DNA from: UBA5603 sp964501315
Lineage (GTDB): Bacteria > Bacillota_I > Bacilli_A > Izemoplasmatales > Hujiaoplasmataceae
Direction of reading: 5' to 3'
Length of the DNA stretch: 64,000 nucleotides
Assembly: GCA_964501315.1 (NCBI GenBank)
Contig: CAZCSO010000001.1
Location: 62,001 to 126,000 of the forward strand
In this document: positions 42,439-51,076 of the stretch, piece after piece
Numbering within the stretch: the stretch's first letter is position 1
How the letters are laid out: every line of letters begins with the position of its first letter
Notes under the pieces: generated by a model
Told to the model about the DNA's origin: nothing
Databases searched by the model: none
Seen by the model: the letters and a program-made list of their open reading frames with translations, nothing else
Position numbers and translations under genes: made by a program

Positions 42439-44373
42439 CTATTCTTGTTGGGTGTTTGGTTTATCAGGATTGGAAGCTAAAATGTGATCATAGCGAGCCA
42501 GTTCTCCCGTCGAGACGATTTCATCAATGTCTTCTTTGGTCAAAGTTTCAACGGCTAGTAAGTAATGCGCTAATTTTTTAAGTAAATCTTGGTTTTCCTT
42601 TATGACACCCGTCGCTTTTTCGTAACACGTATGAATGATAGATCGAATTTCTTTATCAATTTCAGTGGCGATGGCTTCAGAGAAGTTTTTGTCACGGCCA
42701 TAGTCACGGCCGAGGAAAACAGGTCCGGTGTTTTGTTCGTAGGTGACAGGTCCTAAGTTATCGGACATACCGTATTCGGTAATCATCATTCTAGCGATTG
42801 CGGTAGCTCGTTGCAAATCGTTATGAGCGCCCGTTGAGATTTCGTTGAATGTCAATTCTTCGGCGACACGACCGCCTAACAGACCGGTAATCATTTCAAT
42901 AAGGCCTTGTTTTGTTTGTAAGAAGGCTTGTTCTTCCTGAGGCAACATCAAGTTGTACCCACCGGCTTGCCCACGTGGAATGATGGTTACTTTATGGACA
43001 ATCGAGGCGTGTTCAAGTTTTAAACCAATGACGGCGTGTCCCGCTTCGTGATAAGCGATGAATTCACGTTCTTTCTTCGAGAAAACGCGTGATTTCTTGG
43101 CGGGGCCCATCATAACTCGGTCAACCGCTTCATCGATGTGATAAAGTTCGATTTGTGTTTTATTTTCACGAGCAGCCAACAAAGCCGCTTCGTTCATCAA
43201 GTTTTCCAGATCCGCTCCGGTAAAACCAGGGGTTCTTCGAGCGATTTCCGCAAACGAGATTTCAGGGTTGATTTTTTTCTTGCGTGAGTGAACTTTTAAA
43301 ATGGCTTCACGACCCTTGATATCGGGCGTGCCCACATAGATTTGACGGTCAAACCGTCCTGGACGCATCAACGCAGGGTCAAGAATATCGACACGGTTCG
43401 TTGCGGCTAAAACGATAACGCCGGAATTATGTCCGAAACCGTCCATTTCAACCAACAGTTGGTTCAAGGTTTGTTCACGTTCATCGTGACCGCCACCAAG
43501 TCCAGTTCCTCTTTGACGACCGACGGCATCGATTTCATCCATGAAGAGAATACACGGTGAATTTTGTTTGGCGGTTTTGAACATATCGCGAACACGCGAT
43601 GCCCCAACACCGACAAACATTTCTAGGAAGTCAGATCCGGATACGAAATAGAAGGGAACATTGGCTTCGCCGGCAACGGCTCTGGCAATCAAGGTTTTAC
43701 CGGTTCCTGGAGGACCAACGAGCAAGACGCCTTTGGGAATTCTAGCGCCTAATTCCATGTATTTTTTCGGGTTTTTCAGGAAGTCAATGATTTCAGCAAG
43801 TTCTGCTTTTTCTTCATCGGCTCCGGCAACGTCTTCAAACGTTGTCTTTTGGTTTTTGCTTAATCGTGCACGACTCTTACCAAAATCGAATGCTTGTTTG
43901 TTTGCATTATTCGATCCTCTCATCATAAATACCAACATGATGATGATTCCCGCTACTAACAAGATGGGGAAGAGGATGTTAAGCAAATTATACGTAGCGG
44001 CAGGAACATAGCGATATTGAACATCATTATTTGCATCCGCATCACTGTTCAATGATCGTACAATCGTTTGAACGTAGTCGTAATCGGCTTCGGTTGCTAG
44101 ATAGGATACGTAGTTTGTATTGTCGCGCAGCGTTCCTGTGACTTTAAAAGCACGGTAGTTATTTTCACCGGAGAGTTGCGTCACATTCATTGAGGCAACA
44201 TCACCAGCTACAAGTGCACTTTCAAATTCGTCTCCACGCAATTCGGTTGGGGCACTGACATTGCTAAAACTATAAATGATGGCAATGGCCAAAAACACCA
44301 GCAGAAGAATCATTAAGAAATGCGATCCGCGGTTGTTAATGGGCTTTTTAATATTAGATTTGTTATCGGCCAT
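42439..44373 (-). CDS. ftsH: ATP-dependent membrane zinc protease FtsH
   Basis: 644 residues. Two membrane helices (about 18-38 and 130-150) flank an external domain. The AAA+ domain has GPPGTGKT near residues 219-226, FMDEIDAVGR, and the second region of homology in ATNRVDILDPALMRPGRFDR. The zinc site HEAGH is at 442-446, so it is active. It degrades damaged membrane and short-lived proteins. GGAGG precedes the ATG. It is the third gene of tilS-hpt-ftsH. Confidence 0.98.
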   Translation of the reverse strand: MADNKSNIKKPINNRGSHFLMILLLVFLAIAIIYSFSNVSAPTELRGDEFESALVAGDVASMNVTQLSGENNYRAFKVTGTLRDNTNYVSYLATEADYDYVQTIVRSLNSDADANNDVQYRYVPAATYNLLNILFPILLVAGIIIMLVFMMRGSNNANKQAFDFGKSRARLSKNQKTTFEDVAGADEEKAELAEIIDFLKNPKKYMELGARIPKGVLLVGPPGTGKTLIARAVAGEANVPFYFVSGSDFLEMFVGVGASRVRDMFKTAKQNSPCILFMDEIDAVGRQRGTGLGGGHDEREQTLNQLLVEMDGFGHNSGVIVLAATNRVDILDPALMRPGRFDRQIYVGTPDIKGREAILKVHSRKKKINPEISFAEIARRTPGFTGADLENLMNEAALLAARENKTQIELYHIDEAVDRVMMGPAKKSRVFSKKEREFIAYHEAGHAVIGLKLEHASIVHKVTIIPRGQAGGYNLMLPQEEQAFLQTKQGLIEMITGLLGGRVAEELTFNEISTGAHNDLQRATAIARMMITEYGMSDNLGPVTYEQNTGPVFLGRDYGRDKNFSEAIATEIDKEIRSIIHTCYEKATGVIKENQDLLKKLAHYLLAVETLTKEDIDEIVSTGELARYDHILASNPDKPNTQQE

Positions 44374-44387
44374 TATAGTCCTCCTGA

Positions 44388-44933
44388 TTAGTTCTTTTTA
44401 TAGACTTCGGGTTTTAAAACACCCACATAAGGTAAATTACGATAGTATTCGTTGTAATCAAGCCCAAAGCCGACCACAAATTCTTTAGGAATGGTGACGC
44501 CAACGTATTTGGGTTCGAAAGGAATGATCCGTCCAGCGGGTTTGTCTAACAACGTAACAACCTCCACGGAAGTTGCTCCTCGGTGAATCAATAACTTCGA
44601 TATGACATCCAATGTTTTTCCGGTATCGACGATATCTTCGGCAATGAGAATATGGCGACCACTAACGCTCACTTCTAAATCTTTGGTGATTTTTACGTCA
44701 GCAGAAGAGGTGATTCCGCCATGATAACTTGAAACACCCATCAGTTCGATTTCACAGTACAAGTCAATTTCGCGAATTAACGACGCCATAAAGGGCATAC
44801 AACCTTTTAACAAACCGACGATAATCGGTTTTTTATCAGCGTAATCAAGCGTGATTTGCTTGCCTAATCGATGACAGATTTCATTAATTTCAGATTCGGA
44901 TACCAAAACTTTTAAAATATCTTTTTCCAGCAT
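44388..44933 (-). CDS. hpt: Hypoxanthine phosphoribosyltransferase
   Basis: 181 residues. Purine salvage enzyme making IMP or GMP from bases and PRPP. The PRPP-binding motif is HILIAEDIVDTGKTLD; ISELMG-type and VGFGLDYNEYYRNLPYVGVL blocks complete the type I PRTase fold. Its start lies 3 bases after tilS, within the normal tilS-hpt-ftsH operon. Confidence 0.96.
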   Translation of the reverse strand: MLEKDILKVLVSESEINEICHRLGKQITLDYADKKPIIVGLLKGCMPFMASLIREIDLYCEIELMGVSSYHGGITSSADVKITKDLEVSVSGRHILIAEDIVDTGKTLDVISKLLIHRGATSVEVVTLLDKPAGRIIPFEPKYVGVTIPKEFVVGFGLDYNEYYRNLPYVGVLKPEVYKKN

Positions 44934-44935
44934 AA

Positions 44936-46267
44936 TTAACCTCGATTATAGATTATGTATAAGACGTTACTTCCGGATAGATTAGCAGGCGATTTGAATA
45001 CACCAGGAATCCAGCGAATCGTATCGGTTGAATCCACAAGAATGGGCATACGATCGCGTTTCGATTTCGGAAGTTTTAAATCGATGAACAGATCTTTAAC
45101 CTTCTTGGTTCCTTGTTTCATACGAATACGATCGCCTTCTTGACGAAGTCGTAGTGATAACGGGAATATCAAATCTAGATTATTATACCATAATTCAAGG
45201 TAAATGCCATGAATATTGTTTGGTAATGTATCACAAACAACAAATGTATCGTCTCCAAATTCGAAGGTCCCGAATGAATTAATTGTGATGGGATCGGGCG
45301 TTTTAATTGTTGAATCAAAATGGTATAAACGGAATGTATCGTAACTGCGTTCAGCTCGGTACGGCGAGCGAATAACGCAATCACCATGCGGCTTTGATCC
45401 TTCTAGAATAGACAAGAGTTGTTGCATGTGTTTAAAACTCAATTCGACTTGATCATTCGTCAACCGATCGGTCAAACGTTTCAGCACATCGCGTTTGACT
45501 ATTCGGGAAAGGTGATTAAACGCTTCAACCGAAAAAGTAATCGCGTTATCCCGTTTGATGACGTGTTGATCGATAAAGACGTTACTTAAGGATTCAACCA
45601 AATCGTTGGCTTCTTCGATATAAGTTGAAAACTGTTCGAACTTATCTAGATAATTAGGGTTTTCCAAAGCGACAAGCGGAAGGATGTGATGACGATATCG
45701 ATTTCGCGAATATGCGTCGCTTTCGTTGGAAGCATCGCTTCGATAAGGAAGATTTTGAGAAGATTGGTACGTTTCAATGGTCTTACGGCTGATTTTCAAT
45801 AACGGACGGATGAAGATACAATCTGAAGTTGAAACAGATGCTTTTATGCCACTGTAACCCTTAAAACTTGTTCCACGAACCAAACGCATCAGAATGGTTT
45901 CCGCTTGATCATCCAAATGGTGTGCCAAGGCAATCTTGGATGCATTATGCTTCTTAGCCACACTCAGGAAAAATTCATATCTTTTTTTTCGTGCCGCATC
46001 GTGGAAGTTGGTTTTTGGCCACTTACGAATGACAAGACCTTCAAATGCATTGCCATAAGCCTCTGCACGTTGTTTCACAAACTCGAATTCTTCATCGGAT
46101 TCTTTACGAATTCCGTGATTGATATGAGCGACAATCAATGTTAAGTGATACGTTTTTTTAAGCTTATTCAATTGGTCGAGCATGACCATTGAATCAATGC
46201 CACCGCTGACGCAAACGACGACAACGTCGTATGGATCAATCAATCGATGATTAATTAATAACGTCAT
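44936..46267 (-). CDS. tilS: tRNA(Ile)-lysidine synthase TilS
   Basis: 443 residues. The PP-loop ATPase motif SGGIDS is at residues 21-26, followed by AHINHGIRKESDEE and ALAHHLDDQAETILMRLVRG. Two C-terminal substrate-binding domains follow (with LRLRQEGDRIRMKQGTKKVK). It converts C34 of tRNA-Ile(CAT) to lysidine, and that tRNA is encoded at 62362-62438. I chose the second of two close ATGs because it lies 6 bases after AAAGGAGG, while the first abuts it. First gene of tilS-hpt-ftsH. Confidence 0.95.
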   Translation of the reverse strand: MTLLINHRLIDPYDVVVVCVSGGIDSMVMLDQLNKLKKTYHLTLIVAHINHGIRKESDEEFEFVKQRAEAYGNAFEGLVIRKWPKTNFHDAARKKRYEFFLSVAKKHNASKIALAHHLDDQAETILMRLVRGTSFKGYSGIKASVSTSDCIFIRPLLKISRKTIETYQSSQNLPYRSDASNESDAYSRNRYRHHILPLVALENPNYLDKFEQFSTYIEEANDLVESLSNVFIDQHVIKRDNAITFSVEAFNHLSRIVKRDVLKRLTDRLTNDQVELSFKHMQQLLSILEGSKPHGDCVIRSPYRAERSYDTFRLYHFDSTIKTPDPITINSFGTFEFGDDTFVVCDTLPNNIHGIYLELWYNNLDLIFPLSLRLRQEGDRIRMKQGTKKVKDLFIDLKLPKSKRDRMPILVDSTDTIRWIPGVFKSPANLSGSNVLYIIYNRG

Positions 46268-46518
46268 AGTCATCCTCCTTTGAATAAACGATACTCTTAT
46301 TTTATCAATTTTTTAGAGAGATAACAATTTATATTGTTACTTTTCAAAGGATTAACGAATATTCCGCCGAATAATCAAGATTTTAACAGTTTCTTGTGAT
46401 GATTCAATGGTCTTCTTGTCAACATATCGTGTGAAACGAACGATTTGTGTTCTTACGATGCAAAATGATGCGGTTTTTGGTATAATAATTACGACCGTTA
46501 TTTTGAAAGGAAATTAAG
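46268..46518. other. Intergenic region between divergent tilS and maf
   Basis: About 250 bases without a credible gene on either strand. It holds an extended -10, TGGTATAAT, at 46478-46486 for maf, and must hold the tilS promoter. No repeat or RNA gene was recognised. Confidence 0.6.
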
Positions 46519-47109
46519 ATGAACAAACTTATACTTGCAAGCAATTCCTTAAGACGAAAGGAATTGATGAATCTTTTAAATTTAGAGTACGATATCATTG
46601 TCAGTCAAGTTGATGAGATCATCAATAAGGATTTATCCAAATCGGATTTGGTGATGGATTTGGCATTTCAAAAAGCCCTGGATGTCTTTAAAACCCATAA
46701 GGATGATCTGGTTTTAGGGTTTGATACCTTAGTTTATTTGGACGATGAGATTCTGGGAAAACCGAAATCCAAAGAAGAAGCCAAAAATATGCTTCAAATG
46801 TTATCCAATCAAACCCATGAAGTCATTACGGGATGTGCGCTGATATGCAAATCCTTCTCAAAATCGTTTTTTGAAAAAACACGAGTAACGTTTTACCCGT
46901 TAACCGAATCCGAAATCGATGACTATATCGCTTCTAATGAGCCGTTTGACAAAGCAGGAGCGTATGGAATTCAAGGGTTGGGGGGGAAGTTCATCAAAGG
47001 TATTTATGGGGATTATTATACCGTGATGGGACTTCCGCTTTCACGAGTCTACCACGAATTAACCGAAAATGAAGCATTAAAACAATTTCAAAACAACCGA
47101 ACTATATAA
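46519..47109 (+). CDS. maf: Maf-like nucleoside triphosphate pyrophosphatase
   Basis: 196 residues. The Maf signature opens the protein: LILASNSLRRKELMNLL. The catalytic-site blocks VLGFDTLVYLDDEILGKPK and FDKAGAYGIQG are intact. Maf proteins hydrolyse non-canonical or modified nucleotides and affect septation. AAAGGA precedes the ATG. It is a single gene with its own extended -10. Confidence 0.92.
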   Translation: MNKLILASNSLRRKELMNLLNLEYDIIVSQVDEIINKDLSKSDLVMDLAFQKALDVFKTHKDDLVLGFDTLVYLDDEILGKPKSKEEAKNMLQMLSNQTHEVITGCALICKSFSKSFFEKTRVTFYPLTESEIDDYIASNEPFDKAGAYGIQGLGGKFIKGIYGDYYTVMGLPLSRVYHELTENEALKQFQNNRTI

Positions 47110-47169
47110 AAATCTAAGTATTTTTTCCATAAGGGAACTGTCATTTTGGTTTCTAATGGTCCAAAAACG

Positions 47170-47183
47170 CGAAAACGCTTGCA
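47170..47183 (+). promoter_or_regulatory. cre-like catabolite repression site upstream of the AraC-galactanase pair
   Basis: CGAAAACGCTTGCA matches the CcpA cre consensus TGWNANCGNTNNCA at all but the first base. It lies 92 bases upstream of a TATAAT at 47275-47280 that precedes the AraC gene, in a spot suited to catabolite control of a polysaccharide-degrading pair. CcpA is not seen in the window. Confidence 0.45.
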
Positions 47184-47301
47184 AAAACAGGTTGAGGAAT
47201 AATCAATCTGTTTTTTATATACAAAAAACTCACTTATATCTTTATATATAAAGAGACAGAAACCCAATCTTTGAGTATAATAAAGATGAGGAGAGGATAT
47301 C

Positions 47302-48156
47302 ATGGAAAACGATTGGAACGAACCATCTCGGCCATCCTTAGAGACGGATTGGGAGTTTCACATTACCGAATGCGGAAAAGAAAAATGCAGTCCAATCAAG
47401 GATATCGTTTCGTACGCAAAACCCTATCCTGTACTTCATTTCATTCAAAACGGTAAAGGCACTTTTATTCTCAATAACAAAAACTTTTCATTAGGAAAAG
47501 GCGATGTTTTTTATATTCCTTCTGGATGGGAGGCACATTACTTCCCGGATAAAAAGGAACCTTGGACGTATGCGTGGATGGGATTTGCTAGTCCCAAAGC
47601 GGAAACGTATTTGTCGCTTTCTAACCTATCCCTCGATCAACCCATCTATTCGAAAATCAAAGACAATACGCTTAACGATACGCTCCATGAGTTAATCTAT
47701 CATTTTCAACGATCCGGGGGAAAAGATCTTCGGTCGATTGGGTATGGATACGTTTTATTGGGAGCGTTGATATCACGAGCTTATGATACGGCAAAACGCA
47801 TGCTTACCCAAAAAGAAAGTCATGTCAAAGAAGCAAAAGATTTCGTTACGAACAATTATCAGTTTCCCATTACCGTTAAGGATATTTCATCATCGGTCAA
47901 TCTTACGACGAATTACCTTTCGAATATCTTTCAAGAAACCCTTTCGATTTCCCCAAAACAGTACTTGACCAAGTACCGAATGGACAAAGCGTGCGCACTC
48001 CTTATGAATCCCAAGATAAAGGTTAAGGATGTTGCTATGGCAGTCGGATACAGCAATCAACTCCATTTCTCCAGTGAATTCAAAAAGGTGAAAGGTCTAT
48101 CACCGAAACATTTTCAAGATATGAAGTTTAAAAAAAATAAGGAGGATTATCGATAA
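47302..48156 (+). CDS. AraC-family transcriptional regulator with cupin sensor
   Basis: 284 residues. The N-terminal AraC-type cupin (LHFIQNGKGTFILNNKNFSL, then GDVFYIPSGWEAHYFPD) would bind a sugar. The C-terminal 100 residues hold two HTH motifs, with VKDISSSVNLTTNYLSNIFQ and VKDVAMAVGYSNQLHFSSEF as the clear helices. GAGGAGAGG precedes the ATG. Its stop overlaps the galactanase start (TAATG), so it most likely activates its own operon in response to galactan fragments; this ligand is inferred from the neighbour. Confidence 0.9.
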   Translation: MENDWNEPSRPSLETDWEFHITECGKEKCSPIKDIVSYAKPYPVLHFIQNGKGTFILNNKNFSLGKGDVFYIPSGWEAHYFPDKKEPWTYAWMGFASPKAETYLSLSNLSLDQPIYSKIKDNTLNDTLHELIYHFQRSGGKDLRSIGYGYVLLGALISRAYDTAKRMLTQKESHVKEAKDFVTNNYQFPITVKDISSSVNLTTNYLSNIFQETLSISPKQYLTKYRMDKACALLMNPKIKVKDVAMAVGYSNQLHFSSEFKKVKGLSPKHFQDMKFKKNKEDYR

Positions 48157-50171
48157 TGAAAAAATGGATTTTAATGGTTATTCTTAGTTTGGTTTCAATC
48201 AGTATCTTTGGTTGTACGGATAAAACTACGACGACCACCGATCCGTATCCGGATGTGGTTACACGTACTTACTCAGTCGGCACTTCGACGAATAACGAAT
48301 CGTTAACGGATTTGGTCGAGATCTACGACGACCCTACCGCAACGAATGTTCAAGTCTTGCCAGTGGAGAACCTTCGTGACGATTTTATCTATGGCGTTGA
48401 TATCACAACGGTTATGGATGTTTACGAACAAGGTGGAAAGTATTACGATAAAGATGGAAACGAAAAAGACTTGTTCGTTATCCTAAAAGAAGCTAAAATC
48501 AATTACATTCGCATTCGTCTTTGGGTCGATCCCTATAATTCTCAAGGTGAATCGTATGGTGGCGGGACCGGTGATTTACCCACCGCATTGTCTATCGCCA
48601 TTAAGGCGAAATCGCAAGGACTCGGCGTTTGCCTTGATTTTCACTACTCCGACTTTTGGGCTGATCCCAGTCAACAAGTTACCCCTAAAGCGTGGGCTGA
48701 CTTAAGTTTTTCGGATTTGGTTCAAACAGTCTATGATTATACCTACGAAACATTAAAGATCTTTGAAAAGTATGATGCGCTTCCCGAATATGTACAAATC
48801 GGTAATGAGATCAATTCGGGAATGCTTCATGATTTAGGCAAAATAACTGCACAACCTTCTTCGTGGACACGTCTTGCCGATTTAATCTCCTCGGGAGCGG
48901 CCGCTGCAAAAGCCGTATCAGAGGATATTCAAGTCATCATCCATCTCGCCAATGGCGCGACGTATCAAACTTTCGATAATTTTTTTGGTCACATGGCCGA
49001 TGAAGACGTTGATTATGATGTCATCGGGCTATCCTATTATTCGTATTGGCATGGAACAATCGCTGACTTCCAAGACAATATGGATCGGATTAGCGCGAAA
49101 TATCAAAAACCCGTTATGGTTATGGAAATCTCCTACGGATTTACCACGAAAGATCACATTCATTCTGCTAATATTTACAACGAATCGCTAGAAGACGACG
49201 GCGGTTATAAAACATCCATTCAAGGACAAGCATCTTATCTCCGCGATGTCATTCAGGCCGTTTCGAACGTACCCAATAATATGGGTTTAGGCGCTTTTTA
49301 CTGGGAGCCTGCATGGTTGCCTGTTGAAGGCGTTGGATGGGCATCGGTTGCCAGTGGTCGTACGGATGAAGAAGGAAAATCATCCTGGGCTAACCAAGCT
49401 TTGTTCAGTTATACCGGAAAAGCACTTCCCTCGCTTTATATTATGGATTTAATCGAGAACGCCACGGACGATCTTGACATCACCATTCTTCCTGATTCAG
49501 TAGTTACAACATTGGATGTGACGTTAAATGTTGCGCTTAACGAAACATTGCCGACAGAGACCGTTGCCATCGATAGTTTGCATCGTTACTCGAAAGCAGT
49601 GATTGTTTGGAATCAATCGGAAATTGACGCCATGAGCGGACCTGGAAATTACGTGATTCATGGAACACTTGAAAGCGATTCATCGATTGAAATCATTGCG
49701 AATGTTCAAGCGGTCGAAAATTATATCGTCAATCCGGGATTGGAAGAACGTGGGTCAACCGGACAAGAAGTCATCGCTCCTTGGTACCGCGATGACGATC
49801 AAGGTGTTAAAACCAACCAAACCGACGCAAGAACCGGACAAGGACACGTTAATGTTTGGTATTCCGCTGATTTTGATTACGATTTCTATCAAGATATTGC
49901 TTTAGAGGCAGGAACGTATGAACTTTCGTTTTATGCCATGGGAGCCGCTGCCGATCAACCTACGATTTATCTCTATGCGGCGAACGCAACCACATCGGTT
50001 GATTTGGTCGTATCCGACAACTGCATCGTGACCAGTTGGCCGAATTACATAGAGTTTAGTGTTTCGTTCACACTGACCGAAACCACAACCGTTCGTATCG
50101 GTGTCCGAGGCGAAGGCAGTGGTGGCGATTGGGCGCATTTTGATGATTTCTTACTCATCAAAAGCGAATAA
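48156..50171 (+). CDS. Secreted endo-beta-1,4-galactanase lipoprotein (GH53) with C-terminal carbohydrate-binding module
   Basis: 671 residues. Signal peptide with lipobox IFGC (Cys20). GH53 catalytic domain: GVDITTVMDVYEQGG, YIRIRLWVDPYN, LDFHYSDFWADPSQQ, the acid/base Glu in QIGNEINSG, and the nucleophile Glu in MVMEISYGFT. A small Ig-like linker domain follows. The C-terminal 150 residues (IVNPGLEERGSTGQ onward) form a jelly-roll module of the CBM61 kind, which binds galactan. It would cut pectic galactan at the cell surface. Coupled to the AraC gene; AAGGAGG precedes the ATG. Confidence 0.9.
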   Translation: MKKWILMVILSLVSISIFGCTDKTTTTTDPYPDVVTRTYSVGTSTNNESLTDLVEIYDDPTATNVQVLPVENLRDDFIYGVDITTVMDVYEQGGKYYDKDGNEKDLFVILKEAKINYIRIRLWVDPYNSQGESYGGGTGDLPTALSIAIKAKSQGLGVCLDFHYSDFWADPSQQVTPKAWADLSFSDLVQTVYDYTYETLKIFEKYDALPEYVQIGNEINSGMLHDLGKITAQPSSWTRLADLISSGAAAAKAVSEDIQVIIHLANGATYQTFDNFFGHMADEDVDYDVIGLSYYSYWHGTIADFQDNMDRISAKYQKPVMVMEISYGFTTKDHIHSANIYNESLEDDGGYKTSIQGQASYLRDVIQAVSNVPNNMGLGAFYWEPAWLPVEGVGWASVASGRTDEEGKSSWANQALFSYTGKALPSLYIMDLIENATDDLDITILPDSVVTTLDVTLNVALNETLPTETVAIDSLHRYSKAVIVWNQSEIDAMSGPGNYVIHGTLESDSSIEIIANVQAVENYIVNPGLEERGSTGQEVIAPWYRDDDQGVKTNQTDARTGQGHVNVWYSADFDYDFYQDIALEAGTYELSFYAMGAAADQPTIYLYAANATTSVDLVVSDNCIVTSWPNYIEFSVSFTLTETTTVRIGVRGEGSGGDWAHFDDFLLIKSE

Positions 50172-50183
50172 ATAAGATAATTG

Positions 50184-50210
50184 CCGTTTGGATTTCCAAA
50201 CGGTTTTTCT
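50184..50210 (+). terminator. Terminator of the AraC-galactanase operon
   Basis: Stem CCGTTTGG/CCAAACGG with loop ATTT and TTTTT after it. Confidence 0.85.
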
Positions 50211-50225
50211 TTTCATTTTTTTCTA

Positions 50226-50234
50226 TGGTATAAT
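50226..50234 (+). promoter_or_regulatory. Extended -10 promoter for the HAD-IIA phosphatase gene
   Basis: TGGTATAAT, 25 bases before the ATG; no clear -35. Confidence 0.5.
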
Positions 50235-50259
50235 GATGATAACGATAAGGAGAATACGT

Positions 50260-51051
50260 ATGTTAGAAACCTTACAATCGAAATCATTATACTTACTGGA
50301 TATGGATGGAACGTTATACATTGGGCGCACGTTAATTGAAGGAGCTTATGAATTTATCCAAGCCCTTAAGCAACGTGGCAAACTCATTCGCTACATAACG
50401 AACAACTCTTCAAAATCAGTAGCTGACTATCAAAAGAAGCTGAAATCTCTTGGGATTGAATCAACTGCCGACGAGTATTTCACCTCCTCGATGGCATCTG
50501 CTTTATACCTTAATCACCATCATAAAAACAAACGCGTTTATTGCATGGGGACCGAATCGTTAAAACACGAATTGAGACAAGCAGGGATTCGATTGGCCGA
50601 ATCGGTTGATGAAGCGATTGATGTTGTGTTGTTAGGATACGACACCGAACTGACATATCAAAAACTCGTGGACGTTTGTTGGTTATTAAAACGGGATATC
50701 GTCTATTTGGCGACCAACCTGGATTATGTTTGCCCGATTGATTTTGGGTTTGTCCCTGATTGCGGATCGTTTGCGGATATGATCAAAAATGCAACGGGAC
50801 GGTATCCGGAAGTCATCGGCAAGCCACATCCACGCATAATCAACTATGCCCTTGAAGCAGCTGGGACAAACAAAGAAGACGCCGTTATTATTGGCGACCG
50901 TTTGTATACCGATATCTTAAGCGGGATAAAAGCCGATGTCATGAGTATTTGTGTCTTATCGGGGGAAACAACCCAAGGGGATCTGACACAATCACCGTAT
51001 CAACCGAATCTGGTCGTTGATTCCGTTAAAGATTTAATCGATTATCTATAA
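50260..51051 (+). CDS. HAD-IIA family sugar/nucleotide phosphatase (NagD-like)
   Basis: 263 residues. HAD motif I LLDMDGTLYIG with the nucleophile Asp, motif II ITNNSSKS, and motif III/IV region GKPHPRIINYALE plus VIIGDRLYTDILSGIKA. The C2 cap of type IIA is present. Such enzymes remove phosphate from nucleotides, sugar phosphates or nitrophenyl phosphate. AAGGAGA precedes ATG 50260; an upstream in-frame extension lacks a ribosome binding site. Monocistronic and convergent with malic enzyme. Confidence 0.9.
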   Translation: MLETLQSKSLYLLDMDGTLYIGRTLIEGAYEFIQALKQRGKLIRYITNNSSKSVADYQKKLKSLGIESTADEYFTSSMASALYLNHHHKNKRVYCMGTESLKHELRQAGIRLAESVDEAIDVVLLGYDTELTYQKLVDVCWLLKRDIVYLATNLDYVCPIDFGFVPDCGSFADMIKNATGRYPEVIGKPHPRIINYALEAAGTNKEDAVIIGDRLYTDILSGIKADVMSICVLSGETTQGDLTQSPYQPNLVVDSVKDLIDYL

Positions 51052-51053
51052 AA

Positions 51054-51076
51054 AAATCACGAATTTCGTGATTTAT
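51054..51076. terminator. Bidirectional terminator
   Basis: Palindromic stem AAATCACGA/TCGTGATTT with A-run and T-run flanks between convergent genes. Confidence 0.75.
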
